The notes: generated by a model from the sequence alone, not told the origin. A stretch of 42,434 nucleotides of DNA from a bacterium (GCA_024230675.1 JAAERE010000317.1:1-42434), one strand, 5' to 3'. Shown: positions 1-8,975, counted from the first letter of the stretch. Made by a program: numbers and translations.

Positions 1-116
1 ACAGTTCAACTAGTTGCATTTTACCTGCCATAATAACACGAAAGACCAAATATATCTCCGAAGCATACTTGCCGCAAGTGAAATTTATCACTTTTTCTGT
101 CCGCCAATCGACCTAC

Positions 117-140
117 AAAAAAGCCCCGCCGAAGCGGGGC
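117..140 (-). terminator. Rho-independent terminator after trxB
   Basis: A 7-bp GC stem (123-129 with 134-140, loop 130-133) is followed on the minus strand by six T residues (117-122). It lies just beyond the stop of the thioredoxin reductase gene and should end the cobO-trxB transcript. I see no gene in bases 1-116. Confidence 0.85.
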
Positions 141-163
141 CTTTGGTCTTTTGGGGGCGATTC

Positions 164-1123
164 TCAGGTGCGATGAGCCGCTTTGTCTTCGAGCTCCTCC
201 AGACGCTTCTCGGCCGCCACCGCCGCTGTAGTGCCATCGCCCACCGCGTTGGTCACCTGCCGAACCAATTGGGCCCTGACATCCCCACAGGCGTATATAC
301 CCGGGACCGAGGTCTCCATCTTGAAATCCGTAATGATGTGGCCGTTGTCGTCTTTCTCAAGTTCCTCGCGCACGACGTTGGAATTCGGCCGGAAACCCAG
401 AAACGGAAACACCGCTCCCACCTCCAGCTTGGAAGTCTCCCCGGTCTTGACGTTCTTGAGCGAAAGATCCGTAACCTTCTGATCGCCGTTGACGCTCTCC
501 ACAACCGTGTCCCAAATGAATTCGATCTTGTCGTTGTCAAAAGCCCGTTGCTGGATGATCTTCGCGGCGCGAAGCTGATCCCGCCGGTGAATAACGTATA
601 CTTTGGAGGCAAACTTGGTCAGGAAAGCTCCTTCCTCCACAGCGGCATCGCCACCGCCAACCACTGCGATCACCTTGTCGCGGAAAAACGCACCGTCGCA
701 GATAGCACAATAAGAGACGCCCTTGCCGGAGAACTCTTCCTCGCCGGGGACGCCCAGCTTAACCGGAGAGCCGCCGGTCGACAGAATTACGGCCCGGCCT
801 CGATAGACGTTGCCAGAGGCACACCTGGCGACACGATAGTCTCCTTCGGTATAAACCTCTTCGACCTCCTCCATCTCGACTTCAAGACCAAACTTCTTGG
901 CGTGATCGGTGAATTTCATAGCCAACTCGGCGCCGGAGATATGCTCAAACCCCGGGTAGTCCTCGACGTCGCCGGTGATAGCTATCTGGCCGCCCGGGAG
1001 ATACTTTTCCAAACAGACAGTTTTGCGCTGGGCTCGCGCCGAATACATTCCGGCACACAGACCTCCCGGTCCGCCGCCGACAATCACTACATCATACTCT
1101 TTATACTCTTTTTCTTGTGCCAT
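164..1123 (-). CDS. trxB: Thioredoxin reductase (NADPH)
   Basis: This 319-residue flavoprotein should use NADPH to reduce thioredoxin in the cytoplasm. An N-terminal FAD-binding motif GGGPGG lies at residues 16-21. The redox-active CAIC pair (Cys139, Cys142) sits in SYCAICDG. The NADPH-binding GGGDA (156-160) and HRRDQLRA (179-186) follow, and a C-terminal ACGDVR motif closes the second FAD half. Length and domain order match low-molecular-weight bacterial TrxB. A short SD (AGGGGA) lies upstream of the ATG. It is downstream of cobO across a 149-base gap and ends at a strong terminator. I see no unusual substitution. A ferredoxin- or flavodoxin-dependent relative is possible, but the HRRxxxRA motif favours NADPH. 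Confidence 0.95.
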   Translation of the reverse strand: MAQEKEYKEYDVVIVGGGPGGLCAGMYSARAQRKTVCLEKYLPGGQIAITGDVEDYPGFEHISGAELAMKFTDHAKKFGLEVEMEEVEEVYTEGDYRVARCASGNVYRGRAVILSTGGSPVKLGVPGEEEFSGKGVSYCAICDGAFFRDKVIAVVGGGDAAVEEGAFLTKFASKVYVIHRRDQLRAAKIIQQRAFDNDKIEFIWDTVVESVNGDQKVTDLSLKNVKTGETSKLEVGAVFPFLGFRPNSNVVREELEKDDNGHIITDFKMETSVPGIYACGDVRAQLVRQVTNAVGDGTTAAVAAEKRLEELEDKAAHRT

Positions 1124-1272
1124 TTAGATATCCCCTGACTTCTTCATATACCAAAACTTTCCTGACGTTCTTTCCGCATACAACAGGACAAGCGACCGAT
1201 TGTTCACGCCCATTCGGATCAGACGCGCAAGGTAATCAAAATCCGGCCTGGATTCAAGCTCGGCCCCGGCGG

Positions 1273-1815
1273 CTACCAGTCGATTCCCTTTTGCGCTTCG
1301 ATACCCGCCTGAAACGGATGCTTTATCTCCTTCATCTCCGTTACCAGGTCTGCCCTCTCGATCAGCCAGTCAGGAGCGTCGCGCCCGGTGATAACGAGGT
1401 TCTGATCCTCTGTCCTGGCCTCAAGCAACGCCTCAACCTGCTCCCGGCTGACAAGCTTCAGAGACAGGGCGACGTTGAGCTCGTCCAGGATGACCAGCGG
1501 ATAATCCCCTGAGCGCATCTTCTCGACCGCCATTTTCAGGCCCTCCCGGGCAGCCTTTTGGTGAACTTCGATATCCTTGTCGTCGTCGATAATTCCCACA
1601 AAGCCTTCGCCGACCACATGAAGTTCAACCCAGGGCTCGAGGGCTTTCAAACCCTTCAATTCGCCGTACTTCCAGCTTCCTTTGACGAACTGAACCAGAC
1701 AAATACGCCATTTATAGCCAACCGCCCGGACGCAGAGTCCCAGCGCGGCAGTGGTTTTCCCTTTGCCGTTGCCGGTATAGACCAGCAAAAGGCCCTGTTT
1801 CTTCTCCGAATTCAT
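1273..1815 (-). CDS. cobO: Cob(I)alamin adenosyltransferase, CobO/BtuR type
   Basis: The 180-residue product should transfer the adenosyl group of ATP to cob(I)alamin, making adenosylcobalamin. The family's N-terminal P-loop GNGKGKTT is at residues 15-22. It is followed by VQFVKG, LDELNVAL, ITGRDAP and the C-terminal EMKEIKHPF and AQKGIDW motifs, all typical of CobO/CobA. Length is normal. AAGGAG lies about 7 bases before the ATG. No other cobalamin genes are in the window, so it probably serves salvage or a pathway encoded elsewhere. A plausible consumer is a class II ribonucleotide reductase, hinted at by the zinc-ribbon gene at 29.2 kb. I saw no obvious promoter or B12 riboswitch in the leader (1816-1955). 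Confidence 0.95.
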   Translation of the reverse strand: MNSEKKQGLLLVYTGNGKGKTTAALGLCVRAVGYKWRICLVQFVKGSWKYGELKGLKALEPWVELHVVGEGFVGIIDDDKDIEVHQKAAREGLKMAVEKMRSGDYPLVILDELNVALSLKLVSREQVEALLEARTEDQNLVITGRDAPDWLIERADLVTEMKEIKHPFQAGIEAQKGIDW

Positions 1816-1955
1816 TTTTTACTCCTTATTGACACCGCAAGGTATGCGATTTGGCCCCCCTTGAAAAGCGAAAACTTCTGTGGCACAGCACTTTGTGGGG
1901 CAAAAACAGGGACCGACGTAACCCGGACTTTGGGAAAAAAGTAACAAGATTGTTA

Positions 1956-1985
1956 TTGACTTCTGAGTCTATTTTGTATTATAAA
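1956..1985 (+). promoter_or_regulatory. Candidate promoter of rrf2-dcd-nifJ
   Basis: A TTGACT -35 box (1956-1961) is followed by either TATTAT (1977-1982, 15-base spacer) or TATAAA (1980-1985, 18-base spacer). It sits 85-110 bases before the rrf2 start, in an AT-rich stretch between the divergent cobO and rrf2 genes. The exact -10 cannot be decided by eye. Confidence 0.55.
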
Positions 1986-2000
1986 TGAGTATGATAGGAC

Positions 2001-2038
2001 CAACTTTGTCGGGGGAACGCGACAGGATGTCAAAGTTG
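2001..2038. promoter_or_regulatory. Inverted repeat in the rrf2 leader
   Basis: CAACTTTG (2001-2008) is repeated in inverted orientation as CAAAGTTG (2031-2038), and the 22-base centre also contains GTCG/CGAC (2008-2011, 2020-2023). It lies just downstream of the predicted -10 and 30 bases before the rrf2 ATG. It could be an operator for autoregulation by the Rrf2 protein or an RNA hairpin in the leader. The arms are perfect; the function is inference. Confidence 0.5.
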
Positions 2039-2068
2039 TGACGTTGGTAAATTAACAGGAAGGCGGAG

Positions 2069-2521
2069 ATGCAATTCACCAAAGCGGAAGAATACGGAAT
2101 GTTCGGTGTCCTCTATCTGGCTGACGCCGACAAATCAAAAGTAATCCCCCTTTCGGAGATCTCTCAAGCTCAGGATATCCCGGAAAAGTTTCTGGCCAAG
2201 ATTTTTCAGTCGTTGTCCAAAGCCGGCATTGTGCGTTCTCACCGCGGCGTGAGGGGCGGTTTCACGCTGGCCAAGAGCCCGGATCAGATTTCCATGAAAG
2301 AGGTCCTCGAGACCATCCAGGGACCTTATCACCTTATGAAGTGCACGGAATCCATGGCCGCCTGCGATCAGAAGAACGGCGATTTTTGCGCCCTGAGAGA
2401 GGTCCTGGTCATTGCCGAACAGAGACTTGTCTCCGTGTTTGACCAGTACACGCTGGCCGACCTGGCTATCTGGCAGAAGACACGGACCGATCCTGCAAAG
2501 AAGGCCGTTGCGGACCGGTAG
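2069..2521 (+). CDS. Rrf2/IscR-family transcriptional regulator
   Basis: This 150-residue protein has the Rrf2 layout. The winged helix covers about residues 1-80 ([23 protein letters not shown], then [10 protein letters not shown], recognition helix and wing). A dimerisation helix follows. Three cysteines, C92, C99 and C107, occupy the place where IscR and NsrR bind an Fe-S cluster, with slightly wider spacing (x6 and x7). It is therefore probably an Fe-S, redox or nitric-oxide sensing repressor. It heads a co-directional unit with dcd and nifJ. The Fe-S-rich PFOR downstream makes an Fe-S-sensing role sensible, and the inverted repeat in its leader may be its operator. The exact ligand (2Fe-2S, 4Fe-4S or none) cannot be told from sequence. 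Confidence 0.9.
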   Translation: MQFTKAEEYGMFGVLYLADADKSKVIPLSEISQAQDIPEKFLAKIFQSLSKAGIVRSHRGVRGGFTLAKSPDQISMKEVLETIQGPYHLMKCTESMAACDQKNGDFCALREVLVIAEQRLVSVFDQYTLADLAIWQKTRTDPAKKAVADR

Positions 2522-2598
2522 AAACGGCTGTTTACTTTCAGGACTATTTCGCTTATCATTTCACCGCCAAAGACGTAAAACGGTGTATGGGAATAAAT

Positions 2599-3165
2599 AT
2601 GGGTGTTAAGTCTGACCGCTGGATCATTGAAATGTCCCGCCAACACCAGATGATTGACCCTTTCTCGGAAGCTCAGGTCCGAAAGGGGATCAGCTTCGGA
2701 GTGTCCTCGTACGGGTACGATATTAGCCTGTCGAACGAGTTCAAGATATTCGACGCATCCGCTCTTGAGGAGTTGGACCCCAAGAACAACGGTCCGGAGC
2801 ACTTCAGGGATATCAAGGCAGATTCGGTGCTTATCCCGGCCAACTCGTTCATTCTGGCTCAAACCCTGGAGTATTTCCGGATCCCCAGAGATGTGGTCAC
2901 TATTTGCACAGGTAAGTCAACCTACGCTCGTTGCGGCGTGGTGGTCAACGTCACACCGTTTGAGCCTGAATGGGAAGGTTTTGCGACGATCTCTCTGGCC
3001 AATACGGCCCCCTGCCCGGTTCGAGTATACGCGCACGAAGGAATAGCACAGCTGCTGTTTTTGGAGGCCTCGGAGGTATGCGAGGTCTCGTACAAAGATA
3101 AAAAAGGAAAATACCAGGGACAGAAGGCAATTACCCTGTCCAAAACGGACAAGGACTGCCGATAA
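2599..3165 (+). CDS. dcd: dCTP deaminase family protein lacking the catalytic Glu
   Basis: The 188-residue product aligns along its length with bacterial dCTP deaminases: KSDRWI at the start, [32 protein letters not shown] and a C-terminal KGKYQGQ. The family makes dUTP from dCTP. The serine and arginine of the STYAR motif (Ser107, Arg111) are kept. The residue aligned with the general base Glu138 of E. coli Dcd is Ser132 (codon 2992-2994, in ATISLAN where relatives read TLEFSN). The alignment needs no gap, being anchored by WEG and N on each side. Activity is therefore doubtful, or a different residue acts. I chose the ATG at 2599 because homologues start there and GGGA precedes it by 6 bases; an in-frame ATG at 2587 lacks an SD. 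It sits between rrf2 and nifJ. Confidence 0.88.
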   Translation: MGVKSDRWIIEMSRQHQMIDPFSEAQVRKGISFGVSSYGYDISLSNEFKIFDASALEELDPKNNGPEHFRDIKADSVLIPANSFILAQTLEYFRIPRDVVTICTGKSTYARCGVVVNVTPFEPEWEGFATISLANTAPCPVRVYAHEGIAQLLFLEASEVCEVSYKDKKGKYQGQKAITLSKTDKDCR

Positions 3166-3208
3166 CAGCCGTAATTGCTGTTTCTGATACTTGATTAGGA
3201 GACTACCG

Positions 3209-6200
3209 ATGACCGAAAAGACAGTTAGTCAGATAGACCGCGGAGCCAGGAAATCTGCCGGACAGCGCCGCATGGTGACTATCGACGGCAACACGGCTGC
3301 GGCCTATGTGGCGCACGCAACTAACGAAGTAATTGCCATCTACCCTATCACCCCGTCTTCCAACATGGGTGAAATTGCCGACGCCAAGTCGGCCGCGGGC
3401 GACAAAAACATCTGGGGTAGCATTCCGGTGGTGGTCGAGATGCAGTCAGAGGGAGGCGCCTCGGGCGCGGTCCACGGTGCTGTAACCTCGGGCGCCCTGA
3501 CGACAACTTTCACGGCCTCCCAGGGGCTGTTGCTGATGATTCCGAACATGTTCAAAATCGCCGGTGAAATGACTCCGACGGTGTTTCATGTTTCCGCCCG
3601 GGCCGTGGCCACCCACGCCCTGTCGATCTTTGGCGACCATTCCGATGTTATGGCCACCCGTTCCACCGGTTTTGGATTGTTATCCTCCAACTCGGTGCAG
3701 GAAGTCATGGACCTTGCCCTGATCACCCAGGCTGCGTCGCTGGCCAGCCGGGTGCCGTTCGTACATTTCTTCGACGGTTTCCGGACCTCGCACGAGGTAC
3801 AGAAAGTCGAACAGATCACTCCCGACGATATGCGGGCTCTGATTTCCGAAGACATGGTGGCCGGGCAGCGGCAACGGGCCCTCTCCCCTGACCGCCCGAC
3901 TATAAAGGGCACCTCGCAAAACCCGGACGTTTTCTTCCAGGGTCGCGAGACCGTCAACAAATACTACCAGGCGGCTCCGGCAATCGTCCAGGAAATGATG
4001 GACAGATTTGCCAAGGTCGTGGGTCGAGAGTATCATCTGTTTGATTACTGCGGCCATCCCGAGGCCGAGCGAGTCGTTATCATCATGGGAACCGGTGCCG
4101 AGGTCGTTCAGGAGACGGTCGATCACCTGGTTGCCAAGGGCGAAAAAGTCGGCATGATCAAGGTCCGCCTGTACCGTCCGTTCGACGTCAAGGCCTTTGC
4201 CAAAGCTCTCCCGGCCACGGTCAACAAAATCGCCGTGCTCGACCGCACCAAGGAGCCGGGCGCCGTGGGCGAACCGATGTACACCGACGTTCAGTCGGCG
4301 CTCAACGAGGCTCTTCTCGAGGGTTGGACAAACTTCAAGGATCATCCGATCGTGGTTGGCGGCCGTTACGGCCTGGGCTCGAAAGAGTTCAATCCGCCGA
4401 TGGCCAAGGCTGTGTTCGACAACCTTAATCAGGACGACCCGAAAAACCATTTCACGGTCGGCATCAAAGACGATGTCACCAACCTGTCGCTTGACCCGGA
4501 TTTGTCGTTTGATATCGAAGGTGACAGTTTCCGAGGCCTGTTCTACGGGCTCGGCGCCGATGGTACCGTGGGAGCCAACAAGAACTCCATCAAAATCATC
4601 GGAGAGAACACCGACAACTACGCTCAGGGTTATTTCGTATATGACTCCAAAAAAGCGGGCGCGGTGACGGTATCGCACGTGCGGTTCGGCAAAGACCTGA
4701 TCCAGAAACCGTATCTCATCAACGAGGCCAAGTTTGTGGCCTGCCATAATTTCTCTTTTGTCGAGAAGTATGAGATGGCGGAGCAGTTGATGGAAGGCGG
4801 TACTTTCCTGCTCAACGCTCCTTACGGCGCGAACGAGATATGGGACAAACTGCCGATCGAATTCCAGCAGGAACTGATCAACAAGAAGGCTAAGTTCTAT
4901 GTTATAGACGCTATCAGCCTCGGCAAAAAGCTGGGTCTGGGTGCCCGTATCAACATGATAATGCAAACGGCCTTCTTCCTCATTTCCGGCATTCTGCCAA
5001 AAGACGAGGCCGTCAAGGCAATCAAAGACGCTATCGTCAAGACCTACGGCAACAAGGGTGAGAAAGTCGTGAACATGAACTTCTCGGCGGTCGATGGTGC
5101 GGCCGAGAATATTCAGGAAGTGAAATATCCCAACGAGGTAACGAGTAAGTTCAATCGTCCGCCGATCGTTCCTCAAACGGCCCCGGAATTCGTGCAGAAA
5201 GTCACGGCCGAGATCGTGGCGGGACGCGGCGATGACCTCCCTGTCTCCGCTTTCCCGGACGACGGAACTTACATGACGGCTACCACCCAATACGAGAAGC
5301 GGAATATTGCGGTTGATATCCCGGTATGGGAACCGGATATCTGCATCCAGTGCAACATCTGTTCTATCGTATGTCCGCACGCTGCTATCAGGCCGAAGCT
5401 GGTTGAAGTGGATGACCTGGCCGCCGCGCCGAAGAGTTTCAAGTCGATCGAGGCCATGACCAAACCTCTGAAGGGCATGAAATACGTGCTTCAGGTGGCT
5501 CCCGAGGACTGCACCGGCTGCGAGGTCTGCGTGAACGCCTGTCCGGCGGTCGCGAAGGACGCCGACGGCAACAAGACCGATCGCAAGGCGATCAACATGG
5601 CTCCTCAGCCGGCGTTGCGCGAACAGGAAGCCAAAAACTGGGACTTCTTCCTCAACCTTCCGGAGACGGACCCGGAGAAGTACAAACTGGGTACGACCAA
5701 AGGCTCGCAGTTTGTCAAACCGCTATTCGAGTTCTCCGGCGCCTGCGCCGGTTGTGGTGAGACGCCGTATGTCAAGCTGATGACTCAGCTGTTTGGTGAC
5801 CGCGCCCTCTGCAGCAACGCCACCGGATGCAGCTCTATTTACGGCGGCAACCTCCCGACCACGCCTTACTGTCAGCGCTCAGACGGTCGTGGCCCGGCCT
5901 GGTCTAACTCACTCTTTGAGGACAACGCCGAGTTCGGTTTCGGTATGCGGCTGACCGCTGACAAACTAAAGCAGTACGCGCTGGAGCTGACCCAGGAACT
6001 CGTTCCGCGCCTCTACGATGAGATCGTCGGTGCGGATCAGACGACCCAGGAAGGCATCGAACAGCAACGCGCCCGGATAGTCACCCTCAAAGAGCAGCTG
6101 GCCGGAATGAACGGTGCCGACCGGGTCAAGGCCCTGACAAATGTGGCTGATTTCCTCGTCAACAAGTCGGTCTGGATTATCGGCGGTGACGGCTGGGCGT

Positions 6201-6823
6201 ACGATATCGGTTTCGGCGGCCTCGACCACGTCCTTGCTTCCGGCATGAACGTTAACGTCCTGGTTCTCGACACCGAAGTTTACTCTAACACCGGCGGGCA
6301 GATGTCCAAAGCTACGCCGCGTGGTTCCATCGCTCAGTTTGCCGCTGCCGGCAAGCCGCTGGGCAAAAAGGACCTCGGTCTGATGATGATGGCCTACAAC
6401 AACGTCTACGTGGCCCAGATCGCCGTCGGCGCCAGCCACAATCAGACGGTCAAGGCGATGGTCGAGGCCGAACAATATCAGGGACCGTCCCTGGTTCTGG
6501 CCTACTCTCATTGTATTGCTCACGGTATTGATATGGCCACGGGCCTGACCAATGAAGACAACGCCGTCAAGTCCGGCCACTGGCTGCTTTACCGGTTCAA
6601 TCCGGATCTGATCGATCAGGGTAAAAACCCTCTTCAGCTCGACAGCAAAGAGCCGTCGCTCACGTTCAAAGAGTACGCCTACGCGGAAAACCGCTTCCGT
6701 CGTCTGGCCTCGCAGGACAAAGATCGGGCCAAAGTGCTCCTGGAACTGGGTCAGAAAGACTGTGACCGGCGCTGGAATCTGTATCGCCAACTGGCAGGTA
6801 TGGATTACACTGAGAAGTCCTGA
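3209..6823 (+). CDS. nifJ: Pyruvate:ferredoxin (flavodoxin) oxidoreductase
   Basis: This single-chain PFOR of 1204 residues should convert pyruvate and CoA to acetyl-CoA, CO2 and reduced ferredoxin or flavodoxin. In order it carries the N-terminal pyruvate-binding domain (YPITPSSNMGE), the domain with GTGAEVVQET, and the gamma domain. A two-cluster ferredoxin domain follows, with CIQCNICSIVCP from about residue 712 and CTGCEVCVNACP from about 768. Next come CAGCGETPY and the C-terminal TPP domain (GDGWAYDIG near 992, then SNTGGQMSKATPRG). Length is normal for fused NifJ. I chose the ATG at 3209 because AGGAG (3197-3201) precedes it by 7 bases; an upstream in-frame TTG at 3191 would overlap that SD. 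It ends the rrf2 unit and is followed by a strong terminator. Confidence 0.97.
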   Translation: MTEKTVSQIDRGARKSAGQRRMVTIDGNTAAAYVAHATNEVIAIYPITPSSNMGEIADAKSAAGDKNIWGSIPVVVEMQSEGGASGAVHGAVTSGALTTTFTASQGLLLMIPNMFKIAGEMTPTVFHVSARAVATHALSIFGDHSDVMATRSTGFGLLSSNSVQEVMDLALITQAASLASRVPFVHFFDGFRTSHEVQKVEQITPDDMRALISEDMVAGQRQRALSPDRPTIKGTSQNPDVFFQGRETVNKYYQAAPAIVQEMMDRFAKVVGREYHLFDYCGHPEAERVVIIMGTGAEVVQETVDHLVAKGEKVGMIKVRLYRPFDVKAFAKALPATVNKIAVLDRTKEPGAVGEPMYTDVQSALNEALLEGWTNFKDHPIVVGGRYGLGSKEFNPPMAKAVFDNLNQDDPKNHFTVGIKDDVTNLSLDPDLSFDIEGDSFRGLFYGLGADGTVGANKNSIKIIGENTDNYAQGYFVYDSKKAGAVTVSHVRFGKDLIQKPYLINEAKFVACHNFSFVEKYEMAEQLMEGGTFLLNAPYGANEIWDKLPIEFQQELINKKAKFYVIDAISLGKKLGLGARINMIMQTAFFLISGILPKDEAVKAIKDAIVKTYGNKGEKVVNMNFSAVDGAAENIQEVKYPNEVTSKFNRPPIVPQTAPEFVQKVTAEIVAGRGDDLPVSAFPDDGTYMTATTQYEKRNIAVDIPVWEPDICIQCNICSIVCPHAAIRPKLVEVDDLAAAPKSFKSIEAMTKPLKGMKYVLQVAPEDCTGCEVCVNACPAVAKDADGNKTDRKAINMAPQPALREQEAKNWDFFLNLPETDPEKYKLGTTKGSQFVKPLFEFSGACAGCGETPYVKLMTQLFGDRALCSNATGCSSIYGGNLPTTPYCQRSDGRGPAWSNSLFEDNAEFGFGMRLTADKLKQYALELTQELVPRLYDEIVGADQTTQEGIEQQRARIVTLKEQLAGMNGADRVKALTNVADFLVNKSVWIIGGDGWAYDIGFGGLDHVLASGMNVNVLVLDTEVYSNTGGQMSKATPRGSIAQFAAAGKPLGKKDLGLMMMAYNNVYVAQIAVGASHNQTVKAMVEAEQYQGPSLVLAYSHCIAHGIDMATGLTNEDNAVKSGHWLLYRFNPDLIDQGKNPLQLDSKEPSLTFKEYAYAENRFRRLASQDKDRAKVLLELGQKDCDRRWNLYRQLAGMDYTEKS

Positions 6824-6854
6824 TCGTACCGGATTTCCGGTTAATTTCGATCCC

Positions 6855-6883
6855 AAAGCGGGTACCCTCAGGGTACCCGCTTT
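6855..6883 (+). terminator. Strong terminator after nifJ
   Basis: A perfect 13-bp stem (6855-6867 with 6871-6883) closes on a three-base loop and runs into TTTTT-C-TTT. The A-rich left arm would let it act on the other strand too. Confidence 0.95.
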
Positions 6884-6985
6884 TTCTTTGTCCGCCAGCC
6901 TTTTGCCCCTCCTGGAGTCAAGTAATCCGGCCTCCTTTCCGATATAACAAAAAGTTACCGTTATCAGAACTTCTCAGGAGGTAAA

Positions 6986-7828
6986 ATGCTTAAGAAAACG
7001 ACTGCTATCGTGCTGGCCCTTATTTTCGGTCTGGGCATCGGATCGGCGTTTGGACAGGATACCGAGCAGGATATCCTCAACCGATATCTGCAAAAGGCTG
7101 AAGACAAGCACACCACCAAACTTGGCTGGGCCTCGATCAATTTCAGTGTGGACAGAATCAATCGGAACAACACTTACAACAGCTTTGCCACCTATGAGTC
7201 GAGCAATTTCAGCGAGGGCGGTCTGAGCTGGCTGGGCCAGGGATATTCTCTTGGCGTCGAGTTTGGCCTAATTTTCAAACAGGGCGTAACCTGGTCGCTG
7301 GGCGGCGAGTATTGGCTGAAGATGACGGACGAGATCAGCGGCAGCCCTACCTATCTCCCGACCGGCACGCCGGTTGAAAATCCTTCCTCGGAAATACAGG
7401 TTTTCGGCTTCACCACGGGCGTGCAGTATTACCTGATGGGCAAACCGATACCGGCGAAGAAGCTCACCAAGATGGCGGTTCGGGTCGGCGGCTCTGTCGG
7501 CTATTATTCCGCGTCCTGGGACCTCTGGCCGGAGTACCAGAATCTCAATCTGGCAACTGCCACCAGCGAGGAGAACAACATAAGCTATAAGGGCACCGCC
7601 CCGGGCTTCTATTTCAACGTCGGACTAGACTATCCGATAAACTTCTGGGACATGGGCCTGGGCCTGGATATGGGCTATATGCTCCTGAACTTTAAGAATG
7701 TTGCGTGGTATAACGGCAGTGACGAAGAAATAGTCGCCTCCTATAACGGCACTGACGAAGGCCGCGTGGATCTGGACTTTTCGGGCGTCCGCGGCAAAGT
7801 TGAGCTCAAAAGGTATTTCAACTGGTAG
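6986..7828 (+). CDS. Secreted, probably outer-membrane beta-barrel protein
   Basis: The 280-residue product begins with a clear signal peptide (KK, then a hydrophobic stretch, likely cleaved after SAFG). The mature part is rich in alternating hydrophobic and aromatic strands with Gly, such as YSLGVEFGLIF, VTWSLGGEYWLK and FYFNVGLDYPI. It ends in ELKRYFNW, as expected for an outer-membrane beta-barrel with an aromatic C-terminus. No specific family is recognised. A near-ideal SD (AGGAGGT, 6976-6982) precedes the ATG by only 3 bases. A TATAAC box (6943-6948) may be its -10, but no convincing -35 is visible. Its stop is followed by the promoter of the next gene, so it is probably monocistronic. 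Confidence 0.8.
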   Translation: MLKKTTAIVLALIFGLGIGSAFGQDTEQDILNRYLQKAEDKHTTKLGWASINFSVDRINRNNTYNSFATYESSNFSEGGLSWLGQGYSLGVEFGLIFKQGVTWSLGGEYWLKMTDEISGSPTYLPTGTPVENPSSEIQVFGFTTGVQYYLMGKPIPAKKLTKMAVRVGGSVGYYSASWDLWPEYQNLNLATATSEENNISYKGTAPGFYFNVGLDYPINFWDMGLGLDMGYMLLNFKNVAWYNGSDEEIVASYNGTDEGRVDLDFSGVRGKVELKRYFNW

Positions 7829-7853
7829 TCCGTGCAATCGCCCCGCTGGGGGG

Positions 7854-7881
7854 TTGACAGTAGGCTACAGCGCCGTATTAT
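7854..7881 (+). promoter_or_regulatory. Promoter of the TolB-like gene
   Basis: A perfect TTGACA (7854-7859), a 16-base spacer and TATTAT (7876-7881) make a strong sigma70-type promoter. Transcription should start near 7888, about 30 bases before the GTG start. Confidence 0.75.
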
Positions 7882-7919
7882 AGGTCCCAAACAAACCTCG
7901 CAATGGAGATTGTCTGGCT

Positions 7920-8975
7920 GTGAAGAAATTACTGCTCAACCCCCGTCTGCTGATTTGGACCGTTACACTATGCATCGGTCTTGCTTCCTTCTCGTGGGCC
8001 GCTGAGAAGATGCCCGCCGAAAAGGCCGGCACGATTGGTGAGCCCACCGGAAAAATCGCTTTCATAAGAGAAAAGAACGTCTGGATGATGGATCCCAGAG
8101 GTGGGAGCCAGATGAAGGTCTGCGAAGCCAATAACGCCGACGGCCGGCTAAGTTGGTCCCCCGACGGCACCGAAATCCTGTTCACGCGCTCGGGACGCGT
8201 TAGCCTCAACGGCCCGAATATGCTGGGCGGCAACCACAAGGTCTACGATATCTTCAAGGCTCTGGTCGATTCGGCCAGGGTGGGCGCCACTTATTTCTGG
8301 TATCAGCTCACCGACGATATGGGCAGCCGTGATCCGGAATGGAGCGCCGACGGTGAGACGGTCCTTTTCTACAAAGACATGAACGCGAACCTGGTGAACG
8401 CTGAGCTTCCCAACTATCAGGTCTGCACCATGAATCCCCTCGGCGACGATGTAACAATCCTGCGCCAGGACTGGCAGAATATGTCGGAGTATTTCATCTC
8501 ACCGACACGCAATGCCAAAGGTGACATTGCGTTTGTGCACTTCGTGACCACTCAGGCGGAGAAGGATCGCCCCGGCGGTTTTAAATCGATTGGTCTGGCC
8601 AAGCTCAACGAAGCCAACTTCATGGCCACTCTCGATGACGTTCTAAAACAGTCCAGCAGCAATCCCAACTCGGTGGCTCCCTCCTGGTCGCCGGACGGCA
8701 AATGGATTGCCTGCGTCAGCAACAAGTTGACCGATCCCGGAATCTACATTACCAGCGCCGATTTCGTGGAAAAATATAAGGTCTTCACACCGCCCCCGGC
8801 GGCTTCGATGTACACGATGGCGCCCTCATTTTCGCCCGACTCCAAATGGATCACGTTTGCTACTACCGACGGTTCCATCTGGATTTGCGATATCACCGGC
8901 AACGGCGCCAAGCGCCTGACAGGCCCCGGACTTGACTTGGCCCCAGCCTGGTCGAAAGGTCCTGTTAAGAATTAG
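7920..8975 (+). CDS. Periplasmic TolB-like WD40 (PD40) beta-propeller protein
   Basis: A signal peptide (KKLLLNPRLLIWTVTLCIG, cleavage near SWAA) leads into 351 residues with PD40 repeats. Typical blades are LSWSPDGTEILFTR, PEWSADGETVLFYK, PSWSPDGKWIACVS and PSFSPDSKWITFAT, each the W/F-S-P-D-G-x-x-I/L core seen in TolB and related beta-propellers. It is probably a periplasmic scaffold or binding protein. The C-terminal blades resemble TolB, but the usual N-terminal TolB domain is not evident and no pal or tolQRA genes are adjacent, so I give no symbol. The start is GTG with GGAGA 10 bases upstream. It ends at a terminator shared with pepA. Confidence 0.8.
   Translation: MKKLLLNPRLLIWTVTLCIGLASFSWAAEKMPAEKAGTIGEPTGKIAFIREKNVWMMDPRGGSQMKVCEANNADGRLSWSPDGTEILFTRSGRVSLNGPNMLGGNHKVYDIFKALVDSARVGATYFWYQLTDDMGSRDPEWSADGETVLFYKDMNANLVNAELPNYQVCTMNPLGDDVTILRQDWQNMSEYFISPTRNAKGDIAFVHFVTTQAEKDRPGGFKSIGLAKLNEANFMATLDDVLKQSSSNPNSVAPSWSPDGKWIACVSNKLTDPGIYITSADFVEKYKVFTPPPAASMYTMAPSFSPDSKWITFATTDGSIWICDITGNGAKRLTGPGLDLAPAWSKGPVKN

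Noticed and set aside
14-1138. 374-residue plus-strand ORF over trxB
   Set aside because: It is antisense to a clear thioredoxin reductase, has no family motifs, and its length follows from the high GC content.
1816-1955. Cobalamin riboswitch upstream of cobO
   Set aside because: The leader is short and I found no B12-box-like sequence or recognisable fold.
3680-5380. 566-residue minus-strand ORF inside nifJ
   Set aside because: It lies antisense to conserved PFOR domains, lacks recognisable motifs and has no credible SD.
5966-6856. 296-residue minus-strand ORF inside nifJ
   Set aside because: It is antisense to the TPP domain of PFOR and crosses the terminator region.
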